Below are positions 11,437 to 22,708 of a stretch of DNA of 64,000 bases, piece after piece. How positions within the stretch are numbered: position 1 is the first letter of the stretch; each line of letters opens with the position of its first letter. Location of the stretch: positions 1,488,001 to 1,552,000 of the forward strand of contig JAETXT010000012.1 of assembly GCA_019188255.1 (NCBI GenBank), read 5' to 3'. The notes under the pieces were generated by a model. It had not been told where the DNA came from. It saw only the letters and a list, made by a program, of their open reading frames with translations, and made no database searches. This stretch comes from Verticillium longisporum (lineage: Eukaryota > Ascomycota > Sordariomycetes > Glomerellales > Plectosphaerellaceae). The position numbers and the translations under genes were made by a program.

Positions 11437-13591
11437 TGAGCCACGCACCAATGCCCGCCGTCGCCAAGCCTCCTCGCAGGCCCCTCGCCTCCTCCAACAG
11501 CAATGTCGTCCTCAACCCCCTTCCTCCTCCTCGTCCCGACAGCCGCCCGTCAAGGGTGCTCACATGAACAGCGCGCCATTGAACTCGCTGCAACCCGCAC
11601 AGAGCAACCGCCTCGGCATGGTCACAATGGCACCGCCATCCTCCAGGTCCGCCGACACGGACTCTCTTCAGAAGAAGCCCTATCTCTCCAAGTTCAAGAC
11701 GGTCGCCCAAAAACCCGTGACCGACGCGAGCTTCAACTACGGCAAGGAAAACGTGCAACCGCAACTGTTCCCTGCGCCTCCTACGATGAACTTTGACACG
11801 TACTTTGTCCCGTCGCAGAAGACCCCTGGAAAGCGTGGATTGATGGATGCCGCTCCTATCAAGGAGGCAAGACCTGTGAAGAAGGCAAAGCTAGACGAAT
11901 TTGGTCTCCCACCCTACGACTCCTTCCCGCCCACCACCGATGACGGCTACAAGCCCGGACTCAGCTTTGCGCAGCTGATTGGAATGGCCATTCTGCGATC
12001 TCCCCTCAGGCGCCTTACGTTGGCCCAGATCTACAAATGGATCTCAGACACCTTCAGATTCTACAAGGCCGAAGACGCCGGGTGGCAGAACAGCATCCGC
12101 CACAACCTCAGTCTTCACAAGGCGTTCATCAAGGTTGAGCGACCCAAGGATGACCCGGGCAAGGGCAACTACTGGACCATTCAGACAGGCATGGAGCAGC
12201 AGTTCATCAAGGAGAAGCCCACGCGTAAAACGGCCTCCACGGCCGAGAACTTGCCCGTCATGTCCACCCGCCTCGAACCCTCTCGCCCCGTCTCGATGCC
12301 TCTTCCCGAACCAACGCTGCCCCCGCCTGCGCCCGTCAGCCGCGCCACGCTGCCTCCGCTCCCGACTTCGCAGGCCACCCTGCCCGCCGGGATGTCGTCG
12401 GGTGCCACGGTTCCCAACTCCGATCCTGCCGGGCCCGTAGACGGCGTCGACAAGGGCGTAGAGACGTAGGCGCAGTTTGGGCTTCACCTGTACTCACCCA
12501 TGCCTGCCGCCTTGCACTCGTCCCCTCCTGTCCCTCGTCACATGGGCTCACAGAGCCGCACGCCGCCTCCCGCAGCGCGTGTTTTGGCTACATCGTCCAT
12601 CAACCGCTCACACAAGCGCAAGTTTGCTTCCATGGACGACAGTGGCTACATCTCTTCTCTCGAGTCCTCCGCCATGAGGTCCACGAAACCCGGCCTGCTG
12701 ACATCTGAGGCTGACCGCCCTCGCTCAAAGCGTGGCCGCACCAGCCGTGAGGGTCGCGCCGAGACGGAAATCGCCAGGCTCCGCGCTTCCTCCTACGACA
12801 GCCCCAGCAAGGGACGCTCGTACAACGCTCTACCTCCTCCTTCTTCATCTCCCTTCCGGACCACCGAGGGTCAGATGCTCCCGCCTCTGACACCCGCCAT
12901 GAAGCTGAAGGCTCCGCAACGTGCGCCGCCCTCGGCCTCGCCGAACACCAACCTGCAGATTCACCGCGACCAGGTCCGTGCCATGTTGCAATCACCGCTA
13001 CGCAAGATGACCGGCGCTGGCGACGAGAGCACGCCTTGGAGTCCCGCTTTCAATCTCGAGCACTCGTTGTACGACTTCAACAGCATGAACTATCCTGACC
13101 TCGATATCTGGCAGGACCTGGACGAAGGCATGTTTGCCGGTGCAGCCGCCTATGAGTCGCCCTGCAAGAAGTCGACTAAGCGCCCCCGCATTGAGCGTAC
13201 CCAGTCGGCGAGTGCTCTGGCCGATCTAACCAGCGCGCCCAACGGCGCTGCGGTTACTTCGACACCTTTCCTCAAGGGATCCGAAGCCATCACCTGGGAG
13301 ACGCCGAGCAAGGTGTTCATGGGACTTGACTCGTCACCCTCCAAGCCTAACAGCATGCAGCCGCCAAGCAAGCGCTCCTCCCCGCCCAAGTTGGGCTCCC
13401 TTAACGATAAGCCTCCCGATGGCTTCTTCCCCAACATTCTTGACGACCCCAGCTTCCTCATGGAGGACAGCGAAAACTACCCTCTCGACATGTGCCAGGG
13501 CTTTCAGAAGATCGGCTCGGGCTCTCAGTCAACAGAGACCAAGGCTCCTACGAAGCCCGGGCTCCCACGGAGCTACACTACCCGCTTCTAA
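11433..13591 (+). CDS. Forkhead transcription factor (reading frame interrupted)
   Basis: A DNA-binding regulator expected to act in the nucleus. With one C restored near 11546-11549 and the in-frame TAG at 12467-12469 read through, the gene is a single frame of about 719 residues ending at TAA 13589-13591. The forkhead (winged-helix) domain is at about 172-262, with [20 protein letters not shown], the recognition-helix block [15 protein letters not shown] and GNYWTI. The C-terminal half carries [11 protein letters not shown], several SP/TP sites and basic patches. No FHA domain is visible, so it is closer to Sep1/Fox-type forkheads than to Fkh1/Fkh2. No intron is evident. The start is the first ATG of the frame that joins the domain after correction; 11436 and 11451 are alternatives. 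The long upstream gap and leader suggest complex regulation. If the TAG is real, the product stops just after the forkhead domain. Confidence 0.85.
12464..12472 (+). other. In-frame TAG inside the forkhead gene
   Basis: TAG at 12467-12469 interrupts a frame that continues unshifted into [15 protein letters not shown] and the conserved C-terminal half. The only in-frame GT-AG segments that would remove it nearby are 33 or 39 bases, too short for a normal fungal intron and lacking a branch site. Confidence 0.7.
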
Positions 13592-14969
13592 CGAGCGTGT
13601 AGAGCCTTATTCTGAAAAACGGTGACGGGAGCTGCGCATTTTGCCCGGCCTCCGCTGGAGATGTACGCCACTTTTTTACGACGCAACGAGAAAGACAGCA
13701 CTCGCGACACCCTCAAAGGTCCATGGGGACGGGCAGCAGGGCCGGCCCACACTACTAGAGGGTGCCGGATGAGCTTCGCAGCTTTCCCTGCTGCCTATGA
13801 TACTTTCCTTAACTATTCCGAGTAATGACGATAATGACGGACGGAGGAGACGCACAAACACTTGAGTATGGCTCGATGGATGGATTGCATGACGCAGCAC
13901 GCACGGAAGCGCGGAAATTTGATTTTTTTGTATGTTTGATTTTCTGGGGGCTTGTGGAACACTTGGACTCGCCTGTGTCTGGATCGGATGAACAGCTGGC
14001 GTTTGCGGTTCTGGCTGGTTTTGCGTTTGGCTTGGCAAGGAAAGGACTCGGATAGGCAACGGTAATACCATCGCTGGATGTGTACAGCTGCATTCTACGG
14101 ATGGGGTAGTTTACTTGTCTTACACGTTGACTGATTATTTTGACTACGTTTTTTCCTCTCGTATAGGATTTGGCGCAGGGTAACCTGTTTTGACTTGATG
14201 ACGTGACGTGATTTGGACGTCTGTTGGCTTGACATGTCCGCGGTTGACTCGATTCTGATCACTTGACACGATCTACTAGCGACTTGACATTGGGCAACCT
14301 GACTCCCCCCCCTTGCTTCGAAATCGACGCTACAGAGCCCCGAGTCCACTCGCACCTCACTCAGCCCGTTGGTGGCACGTCGGACGCCACCGGACGCCTC
14401 GTCACCCACGCGGCTCGACGCGAGTATTCAATAGCTTTTCAGCAGCAGCGACCAGTTCCTGCACGGTTCATGCACGTGGGGGAGTGAACGATGGGTCTCT
14501 CCCTCTCTCTCTCGGCGTTATGGAAGGGGTATCTTTGTTCAAAGCACGGGCTCAGCACACGGCGTGGCCTCTCTATGTAGTGATTGTTTAAAGAAAAAAA
14601 AAAGGCACGCAAAAGCAAATCGCGCCGCAAGTGACGCCCAACTGCGAACGCCTGTTTCCCCTCGGCAGAAGTACAAAAGAAAAAAAATGACGAGAGACAA
14701 ATGGGGGCAGGCCCGTGGAGCATGTCGTGGGGGTCCCTCGGTTATTTCCGAGTGTGTCGATAGTGTGTCGTCGTTCGGAATTCGAGTCGGAATTCGAGAG
14801 AAGCAAACGAAACAAGGCGCTCTCGGCCGTGGTCTCGGTTTGCAGCCTTTGATGCAGCCTTTGATGCAGCCTTTGGTGCAGCCTTGGTGCAGCCTTTGAA
14901 TGCTGGCTTCGGACTGCCTCGACGACACCCCCACGTCACGTCGCTTCACGGCACGCACCCCCCTCGCCC
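13592..14969. other. Intergenic region between the forkhead gene and ATG101
   Basis: The 3' flanks of two convergent genes. No supportable gene. Contains TTGAC/TGACGTGA-like repeats around 14190-14290 and a 12-base tandem repeat at 14841-14899. Confidence 0.5.
14841..14899. repeat. 12-base tandem repeat, about five copies
   Basis: Unit TGCAGCCTTTGA with small variants (one copy is 11 bases), located about 70 bases beyond the ATG101 stop codon, so it may lie in its 3' UTR. Confidence 0.9.
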
Positions 14970-15806
14970 TCAGTAGATGCCCATGCGCGAGGCCCAGCCG
15001 CCGCTCTCCTTCTGGTTGACACTGATCTGGTAGGGAAAGGGATTCGCGCCCTGGGCCGTGATGGGCGGGATGTGGTCCTTGTGGGCGTTGGCGTGCGTGA
15101 CGATTTTCATGACGGTCGTGAGGAGGGTCTGCTCCATGGCCTTGCGGACTTTTGCGCGTTCTGGTCAGGGCGGGGGGAGGTTAGCATGACAGCCATCGAC
15201 TGAGAGCAACCTGGCTCCAAAGGCGGGACAACGCCGAGCAGAGAGGACATACCGCTCTCGGTCCGCGGCTCGGCGACGGTGACCCGCACCGTCCACGTCT
15301 CCCAGCAGACCTCGTCGTCGCCGCCGCGACCGACGAGCCAGGCCTTGCGGCGGCGGCGCTCGAAGAACTGCACCGTCACTTGGCCACGGCCGTCGGCAGG
15401 GGCGGCGTCAAGGGGGCGCAGGCGCCGGTCGATGAGCGTCTCGAGCTCGACGTCGTCGACGTGCGGCAGCGTCAGGTCGAGGACGTCGCGGGTGCGGGGT
15501 GTCAGGGCGGGGAAGAAGCGGTGGAAGAAGATTGTGTGTAGGATGCCTTTTTTTTTGGTCGCTTCCGGTCAGCGCGATGTACTTGAGAGTGCAGAGGGGG
15601 GATGCAGGCCGGGGGTTGTTGGTGATAGTTTGAGGTATCAAAAGCAGCGCAGCAGCAGCGTCATCGGAGCATGACGCGGGGTCCGGTCTGGAAAAACGGC
15701 GCGAGCTGCGGCAAAAGAAAGCAGACATACCTTTGACGACATCGCGCACTGAGGCCGGGTCGGCGAAGGCGTCGAGCATAAATTCGGGAGGGCTTCGTTG
15801 ATCCAT
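14970..15806 (-). CDS. ATG101: Autophagy-related protein 101 (HORMA domain)
   Basis: Atg101 pairs with the Atg13 HORMA domain and stabilises the Atg1-kinase initiation complex; filamentous fungi have it, budding yeast does not. Exons on the minus strand are 15806-15731, 15546-15253 and 15160-14970; the introns (184 and 92 bases) have GTATGT donors. The model sums to 561 bases, 186 residues. Readable family blocks: PPEFMLDAFADP at the N-terminus, ILHTIFFHRFF, LDLTLPHVDD, VQFFERRRRKAW, DEVCWETWTV, KVRKAMEQTLLT and the C-terminal NPFPYQI..RMGIY. The start was chosen as the ATG followed directly by MDQRSPPEF. Intron 1's acceptor follows a run of nine A, with a GCTGAC branch site. The promoter probably lies in the 420 bases shared with the divergent DUF1770 gene. 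Confidence 0.9.
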
Positions 15807-16226
15807 GGTCGTCGCGTCCAGTCTCTGTGTCGCCGGCGAGGGAGCAGCAGCAGAAGTCGTGACAAAGACGGACATGGCATTGGATGAGATGATGGAAGGA
15901 CGGAGTGACAGACAGGCATGTGGGCAGGCGGGCAGGCGGGGCAGGCGGGCACGGGAAGGGATGAGGGGCGGGCGGGGTGGGGCGGAGGGGGGAAAGGGAG
16001 GGACGCGATAAGGAATGCAAAGTCGAGATAGAGCGCCCCATGAACTGCTTACAGCATGAGCAAGCTGCTTACAGCAATACAATGACCTCAGGCAAATGCA
16101 CCTATCGGGGCCCCCAGCCCATGAACAACCGCGAAGCTCTAGTCCACGTCCATTCGTGTGTATGTGGTGTGCCACGCAATAACCCCCTTCATCAAGAGCA
16201 GCCCTCCCAGGACTACATTGCCCGTC
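15807..16226. other. Shared promoter interval, ATG101/DUF1770 gene
   Basis: 420 bases between two divergent starts. It holds a G-rich block (15915-16010, repeated GGCGGGCAGG-type units) and no ORF worth calling. Confidence 0.5.
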
Positions 16227-16806
16227 ATGGACACTTCAATACCCACCCAGATCGCCGAGACGGTCCAGACAGCACACATCAACCGCGCGCCCTCGCCGAC
16301 GCACGACCTCAATCCCTCGACCGCTGCTTCAGAGAAGCGGCCCGTCGACATTGATCTCGACCTCGACTCGGCGTCCGATGACGGCATCGACAACCTTGAA
16401 GATGACATTCCCTACAGCGTTCTCCGCCCGCGACGTCGCTCCCATAACCTCCCGCCAATGCCCGACCTGCGCTTCGAGCAAAGCTACCTCAACAGCCTCG
16501 CCAAGGCACAGTCATGGCAGGGCGTTGCATGGATCACGACGAGGGACCAGGTGCGTGGCACCCACAGGGGGATGCGCAGAGGAAACCATGCTCGACGCTT
16601 CCAGCAACTAGTGAGAGCAGTGCTGACACCTCAGTGAATAGGTCTTGATGCCGCTGGTGCAGGGCGTCGTGTACAACCTCTTCCTTCTCGGCTGGCAGAG
16701 CTGGAACCGCAACGCACAGATCCATGGGAGCTCCGTCGGGGCGAGGGTGCGTCGGTGGTGGTATGGCGTCAACAAGTGGGCGATACCCGCGCCGATCAGG
16801 AGGTAG
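16227..16806 (+). CDS. DUF1770-family protein of unknown function
   Basis: Exons 16227-16550 and 16642-16806, intron of 91 bases with GTGCGT donor and TGCTGAC branch site; 162 residues. The N-terminal half is Ser/Pro- and acid-rich (DIDLDLDSASDDG), followed by LPPMPDLRFEQSYL and, after the intron, VLMPLVQGVVYNLFLLGW and VGARVRRWWYGVNKW. This pattern is what I know as the fungal DUF1770 family. The hydrophobic stretch LMPLVQGVVYNLFLLGW could be one membrane-embedded helix, flanked by aromatic and basic residues; localisation is inference. The start ATG at 16227 follows a CCCGTC context; an upstream in-frame ATG at 16158 would add 23 residues of unlikely composition. No function is known to me. 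Confidence 0.8.
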
Positions 16807-17171
16807 GGACCTCATCACAGACCCAAAATGAAGGGCATATGCGATCAGGCGGCAGCCGGTACGGCGATAGAGGACGGCCAGTATTCAAGCCAAGGCAAAG
16901 GGGCAAAGGGCAAAAGACTTGTTTTCATAGCATGCTACTAAACACCATCGCTCATAGCAGTGTTTTCTCTTCCAAGTCATGAAACCACCACGCACGCACC
17001 TTGCGGCATTGGTCATCGTGATAATATCTGATTCGCCTTGACAGATAGGTGCCATCCCCGGGGCGCCTTAAGCTGTAGATATCTTGAAAACACGGGAAGC
17101 CTCCTCCGAACCGTCCGTCCTTTCCCCGTAAACGCCGTTCCACGCCTCGGTCAACAGAATGCTCCCATTCT
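16807..17171. other. Convergent 3' interval
   Basis: 365 bases between the ends of the DUF1770 gene and the minus-strand WHIM1 gene. No gene seen; presumably the two 3' UTRs and terminators. Confidence 0.5.
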
Positions 17172-19173
17172 TTAGAGGGCCGAGCCATCATTCACAGACC
17201 CTGCCGCGACGCTCTTCTCCGGGCTTCCCCTAAAAGCCAGTGATGTGGGACCTGGCAGAGCCACAATCTCAGGTTCCGGTGTGCGTTCTGTCTGCAGGCT
17301 CTTCGGGGTCGGGACCTTCTGGTCATCGGGCTTCTCATGTCGAACTTCTTCCTTGCCTTCGGGAGAAGGAGTCAGATTTGTCGCCTTTGCTCCATCTTTA
17401 GGGTTTGGTCGCTTGACCTTGAGCTCCACTATGAGCTCCTGTCGCGGCCGGTCTTCAAGATCATCGTCCACCATAGCCTCGTCATCGTCGACATCATCAT
17501 CGTCGTCCTCTTCGCTTTCCTCTGGCTGATGGTCGTCTGCCTCTTCCTCGTCATCGCCAAGGTCAGGCTCGACGACATCCCCCTCATCATCCGTCTCATC
17601 GGCTGAGTAGCCTCGAGACCTGCTGCCCCGGGCCCTGCCATTACCAGCATAGTTGACTGCCGCCGATCGTCGGGGTCTGCCATTGGCGTTGACGCCGCCG
17701 TCTTCCGGATCATCTTCTTGCACGCTGGGCGCGGCACTGCTAGTGCCCTCAGCCTCCAGACGATTCGGCGCCCGTACTTGGCGGCCGCTCGCAGTCGTCA
17801 GGGGACCCGCCAGCTCGGTAGGCGTGTGTGTGCCGGTGTTACGAGTCGATCGGCGCGTAGAGTCGGTGAAAGAGCCATCCTCCTCGTCCGAGTAAGTGTA
17901 CTTGACGCGCTTGCCACGTGTGCGCCCCTCGTACAGAGAGAAGCCGGGTGAAGGCCGCTTGAAACGATTCCTCTGCGCCTGGCGGTATTCGCGTCTACGG
18001 CGTTTCTGGTTCTTGTCAGTAGCCGAACAAGAGATGGTCGGGCCTTGCTTGGCAGCTTACCTCTTCTGTAGCCTCGAACCTGGGAACGGCCGCAAGCATC
18101 TGTTGCGCAAGCTTCTTGGCTTTTGGACCACCATCCTTCGTCTGTAGCTTCTCGGCCAGTGCGTTCAGCTCTTCGATTGACCCAGCAACAGAGATCCAAA
18201 CCCGGTTGAAGCTTGCTGGGTTGCCCTCGCGATAGACTCGGAAGGCCGTGTCATCCAGGCCCTCGACCAGGAAGTAGCGTCTCTTGTCACTATCAGAGCC
18301 CCATGGCTGGACGGAGAGTGGTTGGTTCATGTCGTCTTCGTGACGATTCTGTTTGTAAGACTTGGTTATGATGGCCTTGACAGCATCGGAGGCGGAGAGA
18401 GACCAGAGGATCAGAGCGCGAAGTATCTTGAGCTAGTGGAGCACGGTATCAGCAATGAGTTGCATCGAGGGAGGGCTCATTTTACATACCCTCTGCACGT
18501 TGTTCATGTCGTTGAAGGTGACGCCGCCAGACAACGGGCTCTTGCCTTCCCATGCTCGAGGCCACTGGTTCTTGTGGCTACTGATAGCATCCTCCAACGC
18601 GCGCATGTAGTGGCCGGGCCTATGACCTGATTAACGATATTGAAGGGTACCGACTGGGGCAGGTGGCATACTTGACGTCCTGCTTGCGGTTGAGTAGCAG
18701 TCCCAGCACGGCGCACAGGAAGTTTTCAACCCGCTGGCCAGGCGGGCTGTCGCTGATATCAGTCTCGAGTTCTTGGGGGCCAAAGTTGGCAAGCGACTTG
18801 GGCATGGCTTCGTTGAATCGGCTTCGGAACATGACAATGAACTGGGAGCGCAATCGCGAATTAGCTACGTAACCTCAGGACGTTTGCGCACGCGCATATG
18901 TCGCGTCCATCGCGACAAGACATGCGACGCGCTGAATACATACAGCAATATCAGGGTTGTCGGCCAGAACGAATTCATGCGGAGGTGATGGCGATCGTTT
19001 ACGGGGAGGCGGCGATGCCTCCTTCTTTGTCGTCGCTTTTTGCCCTTCGCAACCTTGGGGAAGAACTTCTGAATGCCTTTCTTGGGCGGCGAGGGAGGGT
19101 GGTCGGACTCCATGTCAGAAGGGGCTGGAGACAGCGAAGACAAAGATGAAAGGTCGGAAGAATCGTCCGCCAT
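17172..19173 (-). CDS. WHIM1-domain protein, probable ISWI-type chromatin remodelling accessory factor
   Basis: Exons on the minus strand: 19173-18944, 18841-18672, 18619-18490, 18432-18061 and 18005-17172; introns 102, 52, 57 and 55 bases. With one A restored in the 5-A run (plus-strand T run 19037-19041) the model gives 578 residues. Readable: KKGIQKFFPK, HEFVLADNPDIA, FRSRFNEAMP, NFLCAVLGLLLNRK, LKILRALILWSLSASDAV and NQPLSVQPWGSDSDKRRYF. The last block matches the WHIM1 motif known from WSTF/Itc1-like partners of ISWI remodellers. The C-terminal third is disordered, with an acidic run, RPRRSA and RGRARGSRSRG repeats. A nuclear role at nucleosomes is inferred from the motif. Divergent from the uL2 gene with 608 bases between starts. 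The upstream missing A is the only break. Confidence 0.8.
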
Positions 19174-19781
19174 TTTGGCAGCGGTCAGTTCTGATCCTGG
19201 CGCGTGGAAAGAGGTGGTGGTAGAAGGCACTTTCAGGTGATGGTGGAAGGAACGCGTTCGACGTGTCGGAGGAAGGTAGGACTTAAGAGGTACCCAGCAG
19301 GTAGGCGCGGTGACGGGAGGTGGAGCTTGGGGGGGTAAGGGTAGGGGACGTGGTGATGGAGGAGAGAGGTCTCGGCCAGCCAGCCACCAGCCAATGCGAC
19401 AACTACATGACCATGGCCCAGTTGAGCCGCACAACCCAGGCAAGAAGCTGAGTGACCATAGCGCAGATGAGCGGCCTTCATCTAGCTGCTTTCTTGATGA
19501 TGCATGTTAGGTTATCGCGAATTTGGGATCCAACACTATCCATGCGCTGACTGGCTGAACGATGGGGCTACGAAAAGGCGAAACCCCACCCAGGTCCTAC
19601 ACACGCAGTTGAACGCCCACGTCTGGGAGAGTGGGGCACATGGGCAAGAAGTGGCCCAGGTCACGTGGGCGGCACTGGCCCGTTTGGTTGCCCACAACTC
19701 TCTGAGAAAAATCGCTACCTTTGACCGAAATACCCTAACCTCCGTCCATCACCAACTCATTCCGCCGCACAGGAAGTCAAG
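19174..19781. promoter_or_regulatory. Divergent promoter, WHIM1 gene and ribosomal protein uL2
   Basis: 608 bases between opposed starts. Candidate elements seen: an inverted-CCAAT-type AGCCAATG at about 19390, an E-box CACGTG at 19662-19667, and TACCCTAACC at 19731-19740, about 41 bases before the uL2 ATG. No gene is visible in the interval. Confidence 0.55.
19731..19740. promoter_or_regulatory. Telobox-like ACCCTAA element before uL2
   Basis: TACCCTAACC contains ACCCTAA, the complement of TTAGGGT. Telobox-type sites of this kind are known near ribosomal protein genes in many fungi and plants (Tbf1-type binding). Here it is in the right place for that, but a single short match can occur by chance. 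Confidence 0.5.
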
Positions 19782-20963
19782 ATGGGTCGCGTCGTAAGTG
19801 CCGCCTCGATTCGCAACAACATGGCCACTGGTATTCGAGTCGCTGGATTGTTCTCGGGTGACGACGACGAATTTCGACCGCCAGACCTCGACGGCGCCTC
19901 GACTCGAATATTTTCTGGCCATGCAGCTGCAACTTCAACACAGGAGGACAATGGGCGCTGACACAACCTTCCACAGATCCGCAACCAGAGAAAGGGCCGC
20001 GGCTCGATCTTCACGGCCAACACCCGCCTCAACAAGGTGAGAAGCGACCCGATTTCCCCTGCCCCGCGAAAACGGGACTGGGACGAAAACTTTCCCCCTC
20101 CGAACGAGGACGAAATTTCCTAACTTCCATCATCACAGGCCCCGGCCAAGTTCCGAACTCTCGACTACGCCGAGCGCAATGGCTACCTCCGCGGAATCGT
20201 GAAGGAGATCATCCACGACCCCGGTCGTGGTGCTCCCCTCGCCAAGGTCACCTTCAAGGACCCCTACAAGTTCAAGCAGCACACCGAGACCTTCATCGCC
20301 AACGAGGGCATGTACACCGGCCAGTTCGTCTACGCCGGCAAGAACGCTGCCCTGACCGTCGGCAACATCCTGCCCCTGAGCTCCATGCCCGAGGGTACCG
20401 TCATCTCCAACGTCGAGGAGAAGATTGGTGACCGTGGCACCCTTGCCCGTACCTCCGGCAACTACATCACCATCATCGGCCACAACCCCGATGAGGGCAA
20501 GACCCGCATCAAGCTTCCCTCTGGTGCCAAGAAGGTCGTCCACAGCCGCTCCCGTGGCATGATCGGCATTGTTGCCGGTGGTGGCCGTACCGACAAGCCT
20601 CTCCTGAGTATGTTTTTTTCTTGCCTGGCGCTCTCGGAGCCATTATTGCACGAGAAGCGCAGATTTGCTAATTCCTTCTACAGAGGCTTCGCGTGCCAAG
20701 CACAAGTTCGCTGTCAAGCGCAACTCGTGGCCCAAGACTCGTGGTGTTGCCATGAACCCCGTCGACCATCCCCACGGTGGTGTAAGTAGCAGCGACCGCT
20801 TTACGCTCGGGACAGAAGACGCTGACACAAGACACAGGGTAATCACCAACATATCGGCAAGGCCTCCACCATCTCTCGTTACGCTGTTGCTGGTCAGAAG
20901 GCTGGTCTCATCGCCGCCAGGAGGACGGGTCTGCTCCGTGGTACCCAGAAGGTCAAGGATTAA
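19782..20963 (+). CDS. RPL2: 60S ribosomal protein L2 (uL2, RPL8 in animals)
   Basis: uL2 sits near the peptidyl transferase centre of the large subunit. Five exons: 19782-19793, 19977-20036, 20139-20607, 20684-20781, 20838-20963; introns 183, 102, 76 and 56 bases, all GT-AG. The protein is 254 residues, exactly the usual eukaryotic length. It begins MGRV / [12 protein letters not shown] and carries [21 protein letters not shown], and [17 protein letters not shown], which includes the invariant histidine-containing loop of uL2. Exon 1 encodes only four residues. The intron-rich 5' end is typical of fungal ribosomal protein genes. Synonymous codons are strongly C-ending, consistent with high expression. 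Confidence 0.97.
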
Positions 20964-22708
20964 AAAGCTGGCTAGGATGGTATCCATGGTTCCATTGGGA
21001 TGGTGTTACGCGGTTGGCATCTTTCGAGGTACTCGCGAGGGCAAAAACTCGTAGCTCTGGTGGCAAGTACCATGACATTTCACGCATTAAGAAACCATGC
21101 CCCGGATGTCAGCGATGTGTGTCGGATACCCCGCGAATACAAATGTTCACGACCCAAGGAAGTGATGCATTAGGGGACGCCATTGATTTATGTGACTGGG
21201 ACATGCGACGAAGGGTCACATTCTCCCAATGACACGCTTCCTATTCTTTGGCGTTACCCAGGTCCTGGCCGGGCTCAACAGCGCTCGCTACACATTTTTT
21301 TCTCGCACATGGGATTTGAGGGTCGTGACATCCACCATGAGCACCATCCCCGCCTACCTAGGTGGCGTGGGTCATTAATCCCTACAGTGTCGTAGAATTA
21401 ACCCAATTCAGGTCAGTTCACGATGCGGCCAGATATAGGGTCTGCCACGAGGGAACGGGTTGGAGTCTGGCAAAAAAGGGTTGATCGTTCGGCGTTCAGC
21501 GTTGCTTGTTGGAGCGACGTTTATTTGAGATGATTGACTATGGAGATACAGTCTCCGAGAGACACTTGGGCGATAGTCAAGAAACCGAAATTGAGTGCGT
21601 CACGTCACCCACGTCCTAAGCCAACCAGACTCGAAATCCATTTGGTTCTGGTATTCGCACAGCCCTACCTACACTTGACACGCATCATCGCATGTCCTTC
21701 GTCGACGTGTGGCCCGCAGGCAACCTGAAGATGGACAAATCTCGCGCGTGGGCATTCAAGGCGCCAACGCTGGACTCATTCATCTTCTCTTGCCCGATTT
21801 ATCATAGTTGGGCCTGTCGTCGTGTAAGTAGTGCTTTCCACTCCAGATGAGGCTAAAACACGCACATCAGGTAATGCGACTTGTACTGTTGAGGGCTCAT
21901 GTCATTGTCTTTTCTTCATTGGACCTGTGTATCTTTGCAAACTTCTTGCGATGCAAGACGTTCCTGACGTGAAACCGAATGCCTGGTTTATCTCATGAAA
22001 ATCAGATCTAATGTGCTTTCCTTTGGCCGTGTCACGACACGTGCTTCGATCGCTTGCTGCTCACTAGCATGCGTCACAGAAAGCGCATCGTCGTTGATAG
22101 CTTGGCTGGGAATCAACCTGTGCTTTCTCAGGTTACTGACGATCTTCAATTTGCTCGTGCTATGCTCGCAGTATTCAGGACGGTCGTGCAGTGAATTGTT
22201 TGTCGGCACTCGCGTGTCAGGTATTCTTCGACTACTGTCCCCGGTATCACTCAAGACCAACCAGATCCCAGGTCAGCCTGCCGTAAGCTGACGGGCACGA
22301 TGGACCTCACCCGCATCGAGAAAGCAGCGCGACTGAGGATGTTTTACACCCGAGGCGGAAGTGTCTCTTGAGCGGCCTGCGTGGCTCAGCTGTTGAACCT
22401 GAAAAATAATGTGACTTCTGCGGAGTCTTAAAAGTAGCAAGATGGGAGACGCCGATTGCCGGGTGGGGACCGACTCGCTGCCACGACCGGAATCTCCCCT
22501 GAAAAGTCACTCTGTGTTGGGTGAATGGTCAGGGGGTGGGCGGGCAAAGAAAAGCTGCCCCACGTAGGGACCAGCGACCCCTCGATGCTTGAGGGATTCT
22601 ACACCCCACCTCCAAGTTTCCCTCTGCCAACGCAGCCACCACCATCAACATCAGCAAAAATTCTCCCCTCCCCTCCAATCCCCCAAAATTCACAAACCAG
22701 TCATCGCC
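20964..22708. other. Intergenic region between uL2 and adenosine kinase
   Basis: 1.7 kb. No supportable gene; a 98-codon frame at 21995-22291 has no recognisable features. The composition is more AT-balanced than coding neighbours. The 150 bases before 22709 are C-rich (CCACCACCATCAACATCAGC context) and likely the adenosine kinase leader. Confidence 0.5.

Noticed and set aside
12437..12475. A 39-base intron removing the forkhead TAG
   Set aside because: In frame, but shorter than any intron in this window (49 minimum), with a poor donor and no branch site.
21995..22291. A 98-codon frame between uL2 and adenosine kinase
   Set aside because: Cys/Ser/Leu-rich with a hydrophobic middle, but no recognisable family and no coding-type third-position bias.
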